64,000 nt of DNA from Eubacteriaceae bacterium (GTDB lineage Bacteria > Bacillota > Clostridia > Peptostreptococcales > Anaerovoracaceae): contig CABIWW010000011.1 in the NCBI GenBank assembly GCA_902362435.1, positions 62,001-126,000 on the forward strand, read 5' to 3'. Under the pieces are notes generated by a model. The model did not search any database, was not told the DNA's origin, and saw only the letters and a program-made list of their open reading frames with translations. This document shows positions 42,254 through 50,312 of this stretch, in pieces (position 1 is the stretch's first letter; each line of letters opens with the position of its first letter). The translations under genes were made by a program, and so were the position numbers.

Positions 42254-42496
42254 TTATGCAAGTGCTTCGATTTCGATGGCTTCGACCTGTTCCCAAGTGA
42301 ACCCGAAGCCTTTGACGAGTCTGTCGGCTTTTTCTGCCGAATAAATGCTGCATTCCATTGTTGGATGGCTGGCGAACATCTGCACCGATGTTATGTATGC
42401 GTTTACGGCCTGTTCCCTGAGGAAGTGGTCAACTTCCTCTTTGCTGCGGAAACCGTTTGCAGATTCTTTTTCGATGTAATAGCCTTTGTATTTCAT
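42254..42496 (-). CDS. Phage accessory hypothetical protein
   Basis: 80 residues: MKYKGYYIEKESANGFRSKE, then helical with an acidic end. AGGAGGTACG lies right before the ATG; 15 bases to the LPD29-like gene, same operon. Unknown function. Confidence 0.6.
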   Translation of the reverse strand: MKYKGYYIEKESANGFRSKEEVDHFLREQAVNAYITSVQMFASHPTMECSIYSAEKADRLVKGFGFTWEQVEAIEIEALA

Positions 42497-42547
42497 TTCG
42501 TACCTCCTTATTTACCGCCGGGAGCTATGCTCCGGCTCTCTGTGATG

Positions 42548-42733
42548 CTAGCACCATTTACTCATGTATGCGTCTTCCTGTTTCTCAGTTATGCGCCCTT
42601 CTATAAATGCGATCCTGTCATTGATTTCTTTAGTCTCGGTTGTCTGCCCATTGAAGTAAGTCATTGCTTTGAGCTGTTCCAGCTGTTCAGTTGTCAGTGT
42701 GTTGATGTCGATTGTTATGTTATGTGCTTTCAT
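42548..42733 (-). CDS. Small accessory protein
   Basis: 61 residues, MKAHNITIDINTLTTEQLEQ then helical, ending MSKWC. AGGAGGCAC precedes the ATG. Same leftward operon; unknown. Confidence 0.58.
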   Translation of the reverse strand: MKAHNITIDINTLTTEQLEQLKAMTYFNGQTTETKEINDRIAFIEGRITEKQEDAYMSKWC

Positions 42734-42743
42734 GGTGTGCCTC

Positions 42744-43004
42744 CTATCTCCTCAATCCTACTTGCTCGAGAACTCTTGTTATAACGTCAATCTCCATCTG
42801 CCCCCATGCGTTATTTGCCAACGTGTCTGCAAGGTAGTCGAGGTTGATATCCTGCAGTTCACTTTCTTTGATAGCGATTACTTCGCCGTTTCCTTCAACG
42901 TACTTGATCGCGTCCGCTTTTGTGAAAGCTGGAACAGTGATCTTGTAGCAGTCTCTGCCGTCGTCCAGATATACCGTATAAACTGTCATGTTATTCTTTT
43001 TCAT
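42744..43004 (-). CDS. Accessory hypothetical protein
   Basis: 86 residues: YTVYLDDGRDCYKITVPAFTKADAIKYVEG, a small alpha/beta fold, then a helical end. AAAGGAGAAA precedes the ATG. An inverted repeat lies 26 bases upstream. Unknown. Confidence 0.6.
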   Translation of the reverse strand: MKKNNMTVYTVYLDDGRDCYKITVPAFTKADAIKYVEGNGEVIAIKESELQDINLDYLADTLANNAWGQMEIDVITRVLEQVGLRR

Positions 43005-43029
43005 TGTGTTTTCTCCTTTCGTTGTTCTT

Positions 43030-43049
43030 TGTACACTATTGAGTGTACA
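43030..43049. promoter_or_regulatory. Palindrome, candidate operator in accessory island
   Basis: TGTACACT (43030-43037) and AGTGTACA (43042-43049) are inverted around ATTG. A related half-sequence (TACTGTTGAGTGT) lies at 43654-43666. It may be the target of the ribbon-helix-helix protein encoded next to it. Confidence 0.55.
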
Positions 43050-43065
43050 AAAGAGAAAAGAGGGC

Positions 43066-43254
43066 TTAATTACCCTCGAAAATCTCCCGGAGCCATTCGC
43101 GGTTGTTTATGCCTTTTTTCTTCGCTTCCTCTAAGCTTTTGATTATGTCTGCATCTTCGTTGATTCGTAAAGCGATATTCACTTTCTTGTATGTCTTTGC
43201 ATCATATTTAGCGTTTGCCTCGGCTCTTGCTGGGGTGTATTCTCTTTTTCCCAT
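43066..43254 (-). CDS. Ribbon-helix-helix-type small DNA-binding protein (putative)
   Basis: 62 residues: TYKKVNIALRINEDADIIKSLEEAKKKGINNREWLREIFEGN looks like a ribbon-helix-helix (Arc/MetJ-like) domain: a beta strand followed by two helices. First gene of the leftward island, start at 43254 after GGGAGGTG, and divergent from a strong plus-strand promoter whose -10 overlaps an inverted repeat. It may regulate the island. Confidence 0.65.
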   Translation of the reverse strand: MGKREYTPARAEANAKYDAKTYKKVNIALRINEDADIIKSLEEAKKKGINNREWLREIFEGN

Positions 43255-43292
43255 TGAATCACCTCCCGGCGTGTGTTATAATCTATATAACA
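43255..43292 (+). promoter_or_regulatory. Plus-strand promoter with operator for antitoxin RNA
   Basis: TTGAAT (43255-43260), 17-bp spacer, TATAAT (43278-43283): a near-consensus promoter starting RNA at about 43290. The inverted repeat GTTATA-N5-TATAAC (43276-43292) overlaps the -10, so the RNA may be repressible. Confidence 0.75.
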
Positions 43293-43376
43293 AAAGGCGA
43301 GCCGTTGAAAATGGCTAACCGCAAGGGTTATAGAATAACCGCCCGGTTTGAAGTGTGTGGGCGGTTATTTCTTTAT
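43290..43376 (+). ncRNA. Candidate type I antitoxin RNA (fst/RatA-like)
   Basis: A ~85-nt RNA from the promoter at 43255-43283 to a strong terminator: AATAACCGCCC (43334-43344) paired with GGGCGGTTATT (43359-43369), then TCTTTAT. It has no protein frame with a ribosome site. Its 3' end is antisense to the 3' end of a hydrophobic toxin gene on the minus strand, as in TxpA/RatA and Fst/RNAII pairs. Confidence 0.7.
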
Positions 43377-43442
43377 ATTCAGTATTCCAACTATCACTAA
43401 CCCAAAGGTCAAGATAATCATTAATTCTTCATATGTAGAAAT
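43365..43442 (-). CDS. 25-residue holin-like type I toxin, apparent ATT start
   Basis: Minus-strand frame reading (M)STYEELMIILTFGLVIVGIL then NIKK: a short charged N-terminus, one membrane span, basic tail, matching the TYExLxLMxxFG pattern of putative holin-like toxins of Firmicutes. AGGAGG (43455-43450) is 7 bases before the ATT at 43442-43440; no ATG, GTG or TTG is in frame there, so initiation seems to use ATT. The stop codon lies inside the terminator stem of the convergent RNA. Confidence 0.65.
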   Translation of the reverse strand: MSTYEELMIILTFGLVIVGILNIKK

Positions 43443-43824
43443 GTTACCACCTCCTGTATATGCGATTCAGGTTTTACACTGTAACTGCAGGTATATCGGA
43501 TGTGGTTAACCACCATCGAACTTCACGCCTTTTGTTGTCTTATTCATTCATCGTTTTGTCGGGTCTTGCCCGCCGGAGTTAATGCCAATTTCTCGCGTCC
43601 GGTGATCTCTGTATTCGCTTTTTCCTTTGCTGTGACTTAATCTTACACCTGTGTACTGTTGAGTGTCAAGAACTTTTTGCAGATTTGTTTTGTATTTATT
43701 TTCGTACAAGTCTGCAAACGTTGGAATATCAACAAAAATAAACAATTTATTATGGAGAAATGATATAATTATATCGTGGAAAAAGTCAAAAGGCATATTA
43801 TCATTTCTTTTCTTTTCTTGAATC
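43443..43824. other. Intergenic region between toxin and packaging genes
   Basis: No convincing gene. It holds the toxin ribosome site, a 12-bp palindrome GTGGTTAACCAC (43502-43513) that could be an operator, and a half-match to the island palindrome near 43654. A minus-strand open frame at 43548-43826 has no ribosome site and crosses the next hairpin, so it is not called. Confidence 0.5.
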
Positions 43825-43860
43825 AAGAAGACTGTCAGCGATGGCGGTCTTCTTTCATTT
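43825..43860 (+). terminator. Terminator/antitermination hairpin before terS
   Basis: AAGAAGAC (43825-43832) and GTCTTCTT (43847-43854) pair, followed by TCATTT. Located just before the packaging genes, where late antitermination could act. Confidence 0.6.
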
Positions 43861-43877
43861 ACAAAGGGGGTGAGGGC

Positions 43878-44528
43878 ATGGCATTAAATCAATATGACAG
43901 AGGAAGCAAGAACAACGGGCCGAACGCCCACAAGAAAGGGAACCGGACACCGGGGCAGCCGCGAAACGGGGCAGGACTGGCGGAGATCAGCCGCATGGAG
44001 TCGGCGCGCATTGCAAAATATAACGAGATAGCAGAGAAGCAACGCAGGGCGAAGAAATATAAACAGGAAGATCTGGCAGGGGCAATGGATCGGATTCAGG
44101 ACTACATAATAGAACAGACCGATGCAGAAAAGCCGCTGACAATATCGGGAATGATTCGGGCGGCGGGCATCAGCAAAGCAACATGGTATGAAATGCTTCG
44201 GGGTGACTATGATTACAGACTATATGAATACTGTGATATGCATGATATAGATATAAATACCATAGATAGAACAACAACTACAGTCGTAACTGATGGCGAA
44301 GGTAACAGAATAGCGCTTATTACGTGGTCAGAGGCACTGCAAAAAGCCGTCCTAGCGGTAGAGGAACAGACCGAAGAACGGCTGTATTCCAAGGGTCGAG
44401 TGGGTGATATCTTCAGCTTGAAAGCACTGCACGGATGGCAGGAAGACCAAGCGCCGCAGACGGTAAATCAAACACTTGTAATTGCTACAGAAGAACAGGC
44501 GCGCAAGGCTATAGATCTGTTGAAATAG
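43878..44528 (+). CDS. terS: Terminase small subunit (putative)
   Basis: 216 residues. A basic, Gly/Asn-rich N-terminus, then a helix-turn-helix near 85-115 (KPLTISGMIRAAGISKATWYEML) for pac/cos recognition, and a C-terminal oligomerisation region. Start at 43878 (MALNQYDRG) after GGGGGTGAGG; the longer frame runs over the hairpin and is rejected. The large subunit follows after ~620 bases, an unusually long gap. Confidence 0.75.
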   Translation: MALNQYDRGSKNNGPNAHKKGNRTPGQPRNGAGLAEISRMESARIAKYNEIAEKQRRAKKYKQEDLAGAMDRIQDYIIEQTDAEKPLTISGMIRAAGISKATWYEMLRGDYDYRLYEYCDMHDIDINTIDRTTTTVVTDGEGNRIALITWSEALQKAVLAVEEQTEERLYSKGRVGDIFSLKALHGWQEDQAPQTVNQTLVIATEEQARKAIDLLK

Positions 44529-44542
44529 AAACATTTCCGTTA

Positions 44543-44773
44543 ATGCAAATTATCGGAATAGTTAACGAAACGCCTGAATACGTTGAAAACACTGAGGTTG
44601 AAGCTGTTTTGAAGCGGATGTGCGGTTGCGTGGTATACATTGCACGCATGAATAATATACAATACGATGTATATACATACGCAAAAGGTGCAATTATTCC
44701 CGAAGAAATACAATGCTTGTTGCATAACCAATGCATAACACACCGGCCCGCACCTGCTACGGGTGGGAAGTGA
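44543..44773 (+). CDS. Possible small protein between terS and terL
   Basis: 76 residues from ATG 44543 (MQIIGIVNETPEYVENTEVE, then CGCVVYIARMNNIQYDVYTY). No ribosome site is visible and no family recognised. It is included because the 617-base space between terS and terL holds no better candidate. From 44774 to 44960 I see nothing convincing. Confidence 0.3.
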   Translation: MQIIGIVNETPEYVENTEVEAVLKRMCGCVVYIARMNNIQYDVYTYAKGAIIPEEIQCLLHNQCITHRPAPATGGK

Positions 44774-44962
44774 TGGCGTAGGGTGTGGGGTGTGAGTGGC
44801 TTTGATCCGCTTTCCTATTTCCGTACAGGTCGAAGCGTGAAGCGGTGCCCCAGAGCGGCGGGGCATACAGTGGAGTATTGGATGTGGGGGAGTATCTCGC
44901 ATACACACCCCAATAAAAAACATCCAATTTCCAGACACCTTGCCAAAATTTTTTAGAATATA

Positions 44963-44992
44963 AAAAAGGAGTTGAAACAGGCTCCTTTTTAA
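44963..44992 (+). terminator. Terminator upstream of tRNA-like element
   Basis: AAAAAGGAG (44963-44971) and CTCCTTTTT (44982-44990) pair perfectly with a 10-base loop and T-run. It would end transcripts from terS. Confidence 0.8.
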
Positions 44993-45017
44993 TTACCTCG
45001 AAATCGAGGCAGTATAT

Positions 45018-45100
45018 GGCGGTGTAGCTCAGTTGGGAGAGCGGAGGGTCTGGTCTATGTGGGATCTTCATGGTCGGTGGTTCGAGTCCGCCCGCTGCCG
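45018..45100 (+). tRNA. tRNA-like element with abnormal anticodon arm
   Basis: Acceptor GGCGGTG/CGCTGCC, D arm GCTC..GAGC, and T arm GGTGG-TTCGAGT-CCGCC are all intact and correctly spaced, but the middle is not canonical: GAGGG (45044-45048) pairs with TCTTC (45065-45069) around a 16-base loop, or an 8-bp stem (GAGGGTCT/GGATCTTC) around a 10-base loop. No CCA is encoded. It may be a pseudo-tRNA, a remnant, or an unusual functional RNA. It lies 45 bases before terL. Confidence 0.55.
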
Positions 45101-45145
45101 AATAATTTGAACGTGAAAGTATAGCTTAGGGATATAGGTGAAGTC

Positions 45146-46639
45146 ATGGCAACAGCACAAGAGGCGTATTTGCAGAACGTACAAGCCAATTACAGGTTTT
45201 TCTGCTATCACGCACACAACAATGGGAGAAGCGACGATGATTTGCTGTGGCAGCCAAGCAGATTCCACAGGTTCTTGTGTGATAAAGCGCAGGAGTTTGT
45301 AGAAAAGCCGACAGATAAGGCATATGAGATACTGATTTTGAATACGCCGCCCCAGCACGGTAAATCAACAACCATAACAGCGACATTTCCGGCATGGTAT
45401 CTGATGAAAAATCCAGACAGCAAAGTCATCGTGACATCATACGGTGATAGTTTGGCGCAGAGATTTGGAAAGCAGAATCTTGACAAGGTGAAAGAACATG
45501 GCAAGATCTTCGGGGTCTCACTCGACAGGAAAAAAGCGAATGCAACGGAGTTTCGTATAGCAAAGCATACAGGAGTCATGATATCTGCAGGATATGGCTC
45601 AGGCTTAACTGGAAACCCTGCCGATTTGATAATAATAGACGACCCTGTAAAAAATAGAGCCGAAGCTGATTCGGAGACTGACAGAAATAAAAAGTGGGCT
45701 GATTATATTGATTCGATTGAGTCGCGTATATCAGCAGGCGGAAAAATAATCTTGATAATGACTCGTTGGCATGAAGATGACCTTGCGGGCAGGCTGATGG
45801 AACACTATGAGGATCGAACGACAGTGATAAACCTTCCGTGCGAGGCGGAAGAAAATGATCCTTTAGGGCGCAAGATAGGTGAGGCATTGTGTCCGGAAAT
45901 CGGCAAAGGCGATGCGTGGCTTGCGGACTTTAAAGCTTCACATATGACTGAAGAAGGCATGCGCTCATGGAACGCATTGTATCAAGGACATCCATCGGCT
46001 CGTGAGGGCAATATGCTCAAACGAGAGTGGTGGCAGTATTACAACAGGTCAGATTATGACGAGGGAAAATTAACTTTTGACAATATGTTGCTGTCGGTGG
46101 ATGCAACGTTTAAGGACGGAGAAAAGAATGACTATGTAGCTATGGAAGTATGGGGGAAAAAGGGCCCGCGGCTTTATCTTGTGGACCTTGTGAATGAACA
46201 CTTGAACTTTCCTGACACGATACGAAAGATACGCATAGTCAAGGCAATATATCCGGAAATGTTTATCACGCTTATAGAAGATAAGGCAAACGGTACAGGA
46301 ATCATCCAGATGCTAAAGAAAGATGTCATGGGAATCATACCGGTGACGCCGGATGCATCAAAAGAGGCCAGGGTAAATGCCGTTGCGCCGGTGATAGAAG
46401 CGGGCAATGTATATTTGCCGCGAGACAAAGGGTTTACATTTAAGTTTGTAGACCAGTGCGCATCGTTTCCGAACGGAAAGCACGACGATATGGTTGATAG
46501 CATGACACAGGCAGTGTCGAGGCTTGCTTTTAGTCGTGCCGTGCGAAAAATGGAGCGCAAGGCAAAGCGAGGAGACAAATATTTTTCATTACCGAAGCGC
46601 AGGAAAACGGGAAGAGGTGAAAAAATCAATGTTATATGA
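45146..46639 (+). CDS. terL: Terminase large subunit
   Basis: 497-residue DNA-packaging motor. ATPase: Walker A TPPQHGKSTT near residue 70, Walker B ADLIIIDDPV near 160, coupling motif LIMTRWHEDD near 208. Nuclease: LLSVDATFKDGEKNDYVA near 317, LIEDKANGTG near 375, and KHDDMVDS near 450 give the RNase H-like aspartates. A full protein. GGGATATAGGTGAAGTC precedes the ATG. Head genes follow directly. Confidence 0.95.
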   Translation: MATAQEAYLQNVQANYRFFCYHAHNNGRSDDDLLWQPSRFHRFLCDKAQEFVEKPTDKAYEILILNTPPQHGKSTTITATFPAWYLMKNPDSKVIVTSYGDSLAQRFGKQNLDKVKEHGKIFGVSLDRKKANATEFRIAKHTGVMISAGYGSGLTGNPADLIIIDDPVKNRAEADSETDRNKKWADYIDSIESRISAGGKIILIMTRWHEDDLAGRLMEHYEDRTTVINLPCEAEENDPLGRKIGEALCPEIGKGDAWLADFKASHMTEEGMRSWNALYQGHPSAREGNMLKREWWQYYNRSDYDEGKLTFDNMLLSVDATFKDGEKNDYVAMEVWGKKGPRLYLVDLVNEHLNFPDTIRKIRIVKAIYPEMFITLIEDKANGTGIIQMLKKDVMGIIPVTPDASKEARVNAVAPVIEAGNVYLPRDKGFTFKFVDQCASFPNGKHDDMVDSMTQAVSRLAFSRAVRKMERKAKRGDKYFSLPKRRKTGRGEKINVI

Positions 46640-46883
46640 TGTGATTTTTGTAATATTGGGGCTTTATGCAGTGTTTAGTCCCGTCGTCGTTGTGTATGGC
46701 ATAAAACTCGGGTACAGACTTGCAAGTGAAGGGGAAAGTGTAAGCAAGGAGCCTGTTTTTTCTCTTCCGAAGCGGAAAAAGAAACCCAGGATGCCGGATG
46801 AAATGAGGAACGATTTAACGATACTTCAGAATATAGCAACTTATGACGGAACATCAAACGGTCAGAGGAAGATAAATGAGTAA
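46629..46883 (+). CDS. Small membrane protein between terL and portal
   Basis: 84 residues from ATG 46629: one N-terminal membrane span (MLYDVIFVILGLYAVFSPVV, VVYGIKLGY) and a charged tail. Overlaps terL end by 11 bases and portal start by 8. Unknown role. Confidence 0.65.
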   Translation: MLYDVIFVILGLYAVFSPVVVVYGIKLGYRLASEGESVSKEPVFSLPKRKKKPRMPDEMRNDLTILQNIATYDGTSNGQRKINE

Positions 46884-48546
46884 TAAATTTTGGGAAAGAT
46901 ACGAAAAAGGTCTCGATTACATTCAGAAGAAGCGGCTCATAGATAGAACGAATAAAAATTGGAACTTTTATTCGGGAAAACAGTGGGACGGCATAGAAAG
47001 CGGTAGTGAAGAACTGCCGTTTTTAAATTTCATAAAGCCGACAATTAAACATAAGGTATCGACGGTATCACAGAACAACATGGTGGCAAACTACTCGGAT
47101 GCAGAGGGCAGGGAAGAACTGGCAGAGTTTTATGATAAATGCAATACACTGTTTTCCGCATGCTGGGAAAGAGCTAATGAAGATCTTGAATTGTGGTCCA
47201 CAATGAAAGAAGCGGCTGTTACAGGTGATGGGATACAGTATTTCGGGACTGCCGATGTCGGCGACATGCAGAGATTGCCGAACACATCAGTTTTTTACGG
47301 AGATGAGTCACAGCCTAATATACAGCTGCAGCCATACGTGATAATACAGGAGCGTTTGGCTGTTGGAAAAATCAAAGCGATTGCGGAAGAAAATGGTTTG
47401 TCGAAAGAAGAAATCGATCAGATAGTTCCGGATCGGGAAACTGAGCACATGGTCGGGAATCGTGATGAAGTGGAAGACAGCAGCACTTCAGATGAATCAA
47501 AAGCGACATGCATAATACACCTCGAGAAAAAAGACGGGATAGTTCATGTTGCGAGAGCTACAAAAACGGTAGTATTTCAGCCTGAGAAAGCGATCAGAGT
47601 GATAAATTCGGATGGTTCAGACGGTAGAGGTATGACGTTATATCCTTTATTGAAAATATCGTGGGAGGATTTTCCTAACTCGGCAAGAGGGCTATCAGAA
47701 GTCGAACAGCTCATACCGAATCAGCTTGAAATAAATAAAACGCTTGCCCGACGAAGCATGATAATAAAACTCACCGCATATCCAAGGATAGCGTACGACG
47801 GAACAGTTATAGCAAACCCAGAAGATCTGGAAAAGGTCGGTGCTCCGATAGAAATGCAGTCCGGAGGAGTGCAGAGCGTGAATCAGGCGATCGCCTATCT
47901 CAATCCGGCACAAAGTAATTCTGACCCGAAGAATTATGCAGACGATTTATTGAGCATATCTCAGGAGTTATCAGGAAGTGGTGAAACTGCGATGGGTAAT
48001 ATAAATCCAAACAGGGTTGCCGCGTCGGCGATCATTGCCATAAGAGATCAGGCTGCACTGCCTTTGAATGAACAGGTTGCCAAGATGAAAACGTTTGTCG
48101 AGGATATGGCAAGGTTGTGGATAGAGATATGGGCTGTATACAACCCTAACGGACTTGATGTGCTTGTGGAGAGGATCGATGAAAAGACGGGCGAAAAGCA
48201 CAAGGTTCTTGAAAAAATAACCAAGAAAGAGATCGATGAGATGCGTCCGGATATAAGGGTTGATACGTCACAGGACAATCCATGGACGAAAGAGGCAGAG
48301 CAAAACTGGCTTGATAATGTTCTTGAAAAAGGGCATATCCAGTTTGATGAATATATTGAGGCATCGCCAGAACATGGTATCGTGCCGAAGAATAAAATGC
48401 AGGCGATATTAGATGAGCGTAAAGCTGAGCAAAGACGTCAAATGGAACTAGAAGGAAATATGTTAAAGCAAACCGAAGGAGATGCTATGGCGCAAGCCAC
48501 AGCAGCATGGGAGGCACAAGATGGTAACAGTGGACAGGCGATGTAG
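46876..48546 (+). CDS. Portal protein (P22-like)
   Basis: 556 residues forming the ring through which DNA enters. P22-type portal features: N-terminal RNWNFYSGKQWDG-type helix segment (TNKNWNFYSGKQWDG), LPFLNFIKPTIKHKVS, TGDGIQYFG, RGLSEVEQLIPNQLEINKTLARR in the stem, SGSGETAMGNINPNRVAASAI, and a Gln/Ala-rich C-terminus. Followed by scaffold and coat as in podoviruses. The lysine-rich C-terminal region is complete. Confidence 0.9.
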   Translation: MSNKFWERYEKGLDYIQKKRLIDRTNKNWNFYSGKQWDGIESGSEELPFLNFIKPTIKHKVSTVSQNNMVANYSDAEGREELAEFYDKCNTLFSACWERANEDLELWSTMKEAAVTGDGIQYFGTADVGDMQRLPNTSVFYGDESQPNIQLQPYVIIQERLAVGKIKAIAEENGLSKEEIDQIVPDRETEHMVGNRDEVEDSSTSDESKATCIIHLEKKDGIVHVARATKTVVFQPEKAIRVINSDGSDGRGMTLYPLLKISWEDFPNSARGLSEVEQLIPNQLEINKTLARRSMIIKLTAYPRIAYDGTVIANPEDLEKVGAPIEMQSGGVQSVNQAIAYLNPAQSNSDPKNYADDLLSISQELSGSGETAMGNINPNRVAASAIIAIRDQAALPLNEQVAKMKTFVEDMARLWIEIWAVYNPNGLDVLVERIDEKTGEKHKVLEKITKKEIDEMRPDIRVDTSQDNPWTKEAEQNWLDNVLEKGHIQFDEYIEASPEHGIVPKNKMQAILDERKAEQRRQMELEGNMLKQTEGDAMAQATAAWEAQDGNSGQAM

Positions 48547-48712
48547 TGCTTGCAATGGAGAGATGTTCTTGGATCATGTCAGAACACAAGGTAAAGAAAC
48601 GATTTTATATTACTCTTGTATGAATCCAAGCTGCAGGGAGCATGGCAAAGCGTACTCGTTGCTGGGCGAAGAAGAACAATCACAAATAAAGCCAAAAGAG
48701 CAGGCGATATAG
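48521..48712 (+). CDS. Zinc-finger-like small protein
   Basis: 63 residues from ATG 48521 with CSACNGEMFLDHV and YYSCMNPSCREHG giving a CxxC..CxxxxC zinc ribbon. GGGAGGC lies ahead; overlaps portal by 26 bases. Common after portal genes in related prophages; function unknown. Confidence 0.7.
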   Translation: MVTVDRRCSACNGEMFLDHVRTQGKETILYYSCMNPSCREHGKAYSLLGEEEQSQIKPKEQAI

Positions 48713-48725
48713 CCTGTTTTTTTAT
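48699..48725 (+). terminator. Intrinsic terminator inside late operon
   Basis: CAGGC (48701-48705) pairs with GCCTG (48712-48716), then seven T (48717-48723). It is short, so partial read-through to the head genes is likely. Confidence 0.6.
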
Positions 48726-48741
48726 AGAAAGGAGATTCTAA

Positions 48742-49455
48742 ATGGGATTTGAAACAAGCGTAGAAATGACGGAAGTCGCTGAACCGTCGACTGAAAGCGC
48801 AGAAAATCAGGAAGTCGCTGAACCTGAGCAGACATCGCAGGAGACCACGGAAGGTGGAAAGACAGAAGCAGACGCCGCTTTTGCAGAAATGCGCAGAGCA
48901 AAACAAGAAGCTGAAAGAGAGCGAGATGAAGCTCAACGCGCATTGGCTGAAAAAGAGGCGAATGAAGCTGCCAAGCGCAGTGTTTTTAAAAACATTGCAG
49001 GAAGCGAGAACGCAGATGTAGACGCACTCGCTGAAGCTTTGGGAGTAGATGCTGACGATGTTATGGCTAGCATAAATGCCGAGCAGGAAGCTGCCAGAAG
49101 AAATTCCGAGATGGAAAGTCTCAGAAAACAGGTAGCGGACTTATCGGCAGAAAAGCAGGTGAACGAAAACATTAAGGAGCTGCAGGAACTCGATCCGTCG
49201 ATTAAAGACGTAAATGACCTGGGCAAAGAGTTTGTTGATTATGTAAGCAAGGGGCTTACGGTGAAACAAGCGTATTTTGCCATCAAGGGAGAGGAAATCG
49301 CTACAAAAGCGACGCCTCCGCAGCCCATAGGCAAGGTGAATAACCAGCCGCCTGAAAAGGATTTCTTTACTGAAGCAGAAGTAGATGCCATGACAGAGGA
49401 GCAGCAAAGAGCTAATGCAAAGAAAATCTTGGACTCGATGCCAAGATGGAAGTAA
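48742..49455 (+). CDS. Capsid scaffolding protein
   Basis: 237 residues, Glu/Ala/Gln-rich and largely coiled coil (for example FAEMRRAKQEAERERDEAQR), the look of a procapsid scaffold, with a C-terminal TEAEVDAMTEEQQRANAKKI that could contact coat protein. Between portal and coat gene, AAAGGAG upstream. No catalytic site seen. Confidence 0.82.
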   Translation: MGFETSVEMTEVAEPSTESAENQEVAEPEQTSQETTEGGKTEADAAFAEMRRAKQEAERERDEAQRALAEKEANEAAKRSVFKNIAGSENADVDALAEALGVDADDVMASINAEQEAARRNSEMESLRKQVADLSAEKQVNENIKELQELDPSIKDVNDLGKEFVDYVSKGLTVKQAYFAIKGEEIATKATPPQPIGKVNNQPPEKDFFTEAEVDAMTEEQQRANAKKILDSMPRWK

Positions 49456-49465
49456 GGAGTAATAA

Positions 49466-50299
49466 ATGGGCACACAGAAATTTAAGCCTATAGTATGGGC
49501 AACACAGTTCCAGGAAGACCTCGATTTAGCGTGCGTCTTCAAGGAAAACACTAATAGCGAATATGAAGGTCTTGCAAAAGAACCGGGAGATTCGGTCAAG
49601 ATCCTTGGTATCGGAAAGCCAACGGTTCGTACATGGAGTGACGGTAAGCTTCATGCGTTAGATACAGCAGAAGATGTGGAAGATATTTCAATGACTATGC
49701 CGGTCAATCAGGTTGCGGATTTCAACTTTAAAGTCGGTGATCTGGACAAAGCACAGAGTGCAGGCAAAGGGTCTATTTTGTCAGCATACATGTCTGAAGC
49801 AAAAGATGTTGTAGCCGAAAAGATGGATGGCTTCATTGCAGCTTTCGCCAAAGACAAGAATGTAAAGGTTGCTGAAACGGCTTCGTCAGCACTTACAAAG
49901 GACACCATTCTTGATTTCATGGATAAAGGGCTTTTAACGCTTTTGAAAAACAATGTATCAAGAAATACGGAAATAACTCTTACGGCTCCACCTTGGTTCA
50001 TCATGATGGTAAAGCAGGCATACGTACATCTTGATACCAACAACTCAGAGATGATGAAAAACGGTAGGGTTGGAAAATATGGCGGGATGATCCTGAAAGA
50101 GTCAAACAACGTGTACAATGACGGAACGCATGACTACATTCAGGTGAAAACGAACAGGGCGATTTCCTTTGTAAATCCGCATGTACATATGGAGCCATAC
50201 AGACCGGAAGGCTACTTTGCAGATGCCGTAAAGGGCTATGCTATTTACGATGGCAAAGTAACAAGGCCGAAAGAAATCGTTACCCTGAAAGCGAAATAA
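49466..50299 (+). CDS. Major capsid (coat) protein
   Basis: 277 residues; GTQKFKPIVWATQFQEDLDLACVF, GIGKPTVRTWSDGKLHALD, QVADFNFKVGDLDKAQ, then LTAPPWFIMMVKQAYVHLDTNNSEMMKNGRVGKYGGMILKESNN match the P22-coat-like/HK97-fold capsid family of Firmicutes phages. AAGGAGTAA precedes the ATG. Position after scaffold supports it. Confidence 0.88.
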   Translation: MGTQKFKPIVWATQFQEDLDLACVFKENTNSEYEGLAKEPGDSVKILGIGKPTVRTWSDGKLHALDTAEDVEDISMTMPVNQVADFNFKVGDLDKAQSAGKGSILSAYMSEAKDVVAEKMDGFIAAFAKDKNVKVAETASSALTKDTILDFMDKGLLTLLKNNVSRNTEITLTAPPWFIMMVKQAYVHLDTNNSEMMKNGRVGKYGGMILKESNNVYNDGTHDYIQVKTNRAISFVNPHVHMEPYRPEGYFADAVKGYAIYDGKVTRPKEIVTLKAK

Positions 50300-50312
50300 G
50301 GAGGAATAGAAG

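Noticed and set aside
43548..43826. 92-codon minus-strand frame upstream of terS
   Set aside because: No ribosome site, ends in low-complexity basic sequence, start lies across the hairpin at 43825-43854.
44540..44938. 132-codon minus-strand frame in the terS-terL gap
   Set aside because: Poor composition (Cys/His/Pro), no start signal; region more likely non-coding.
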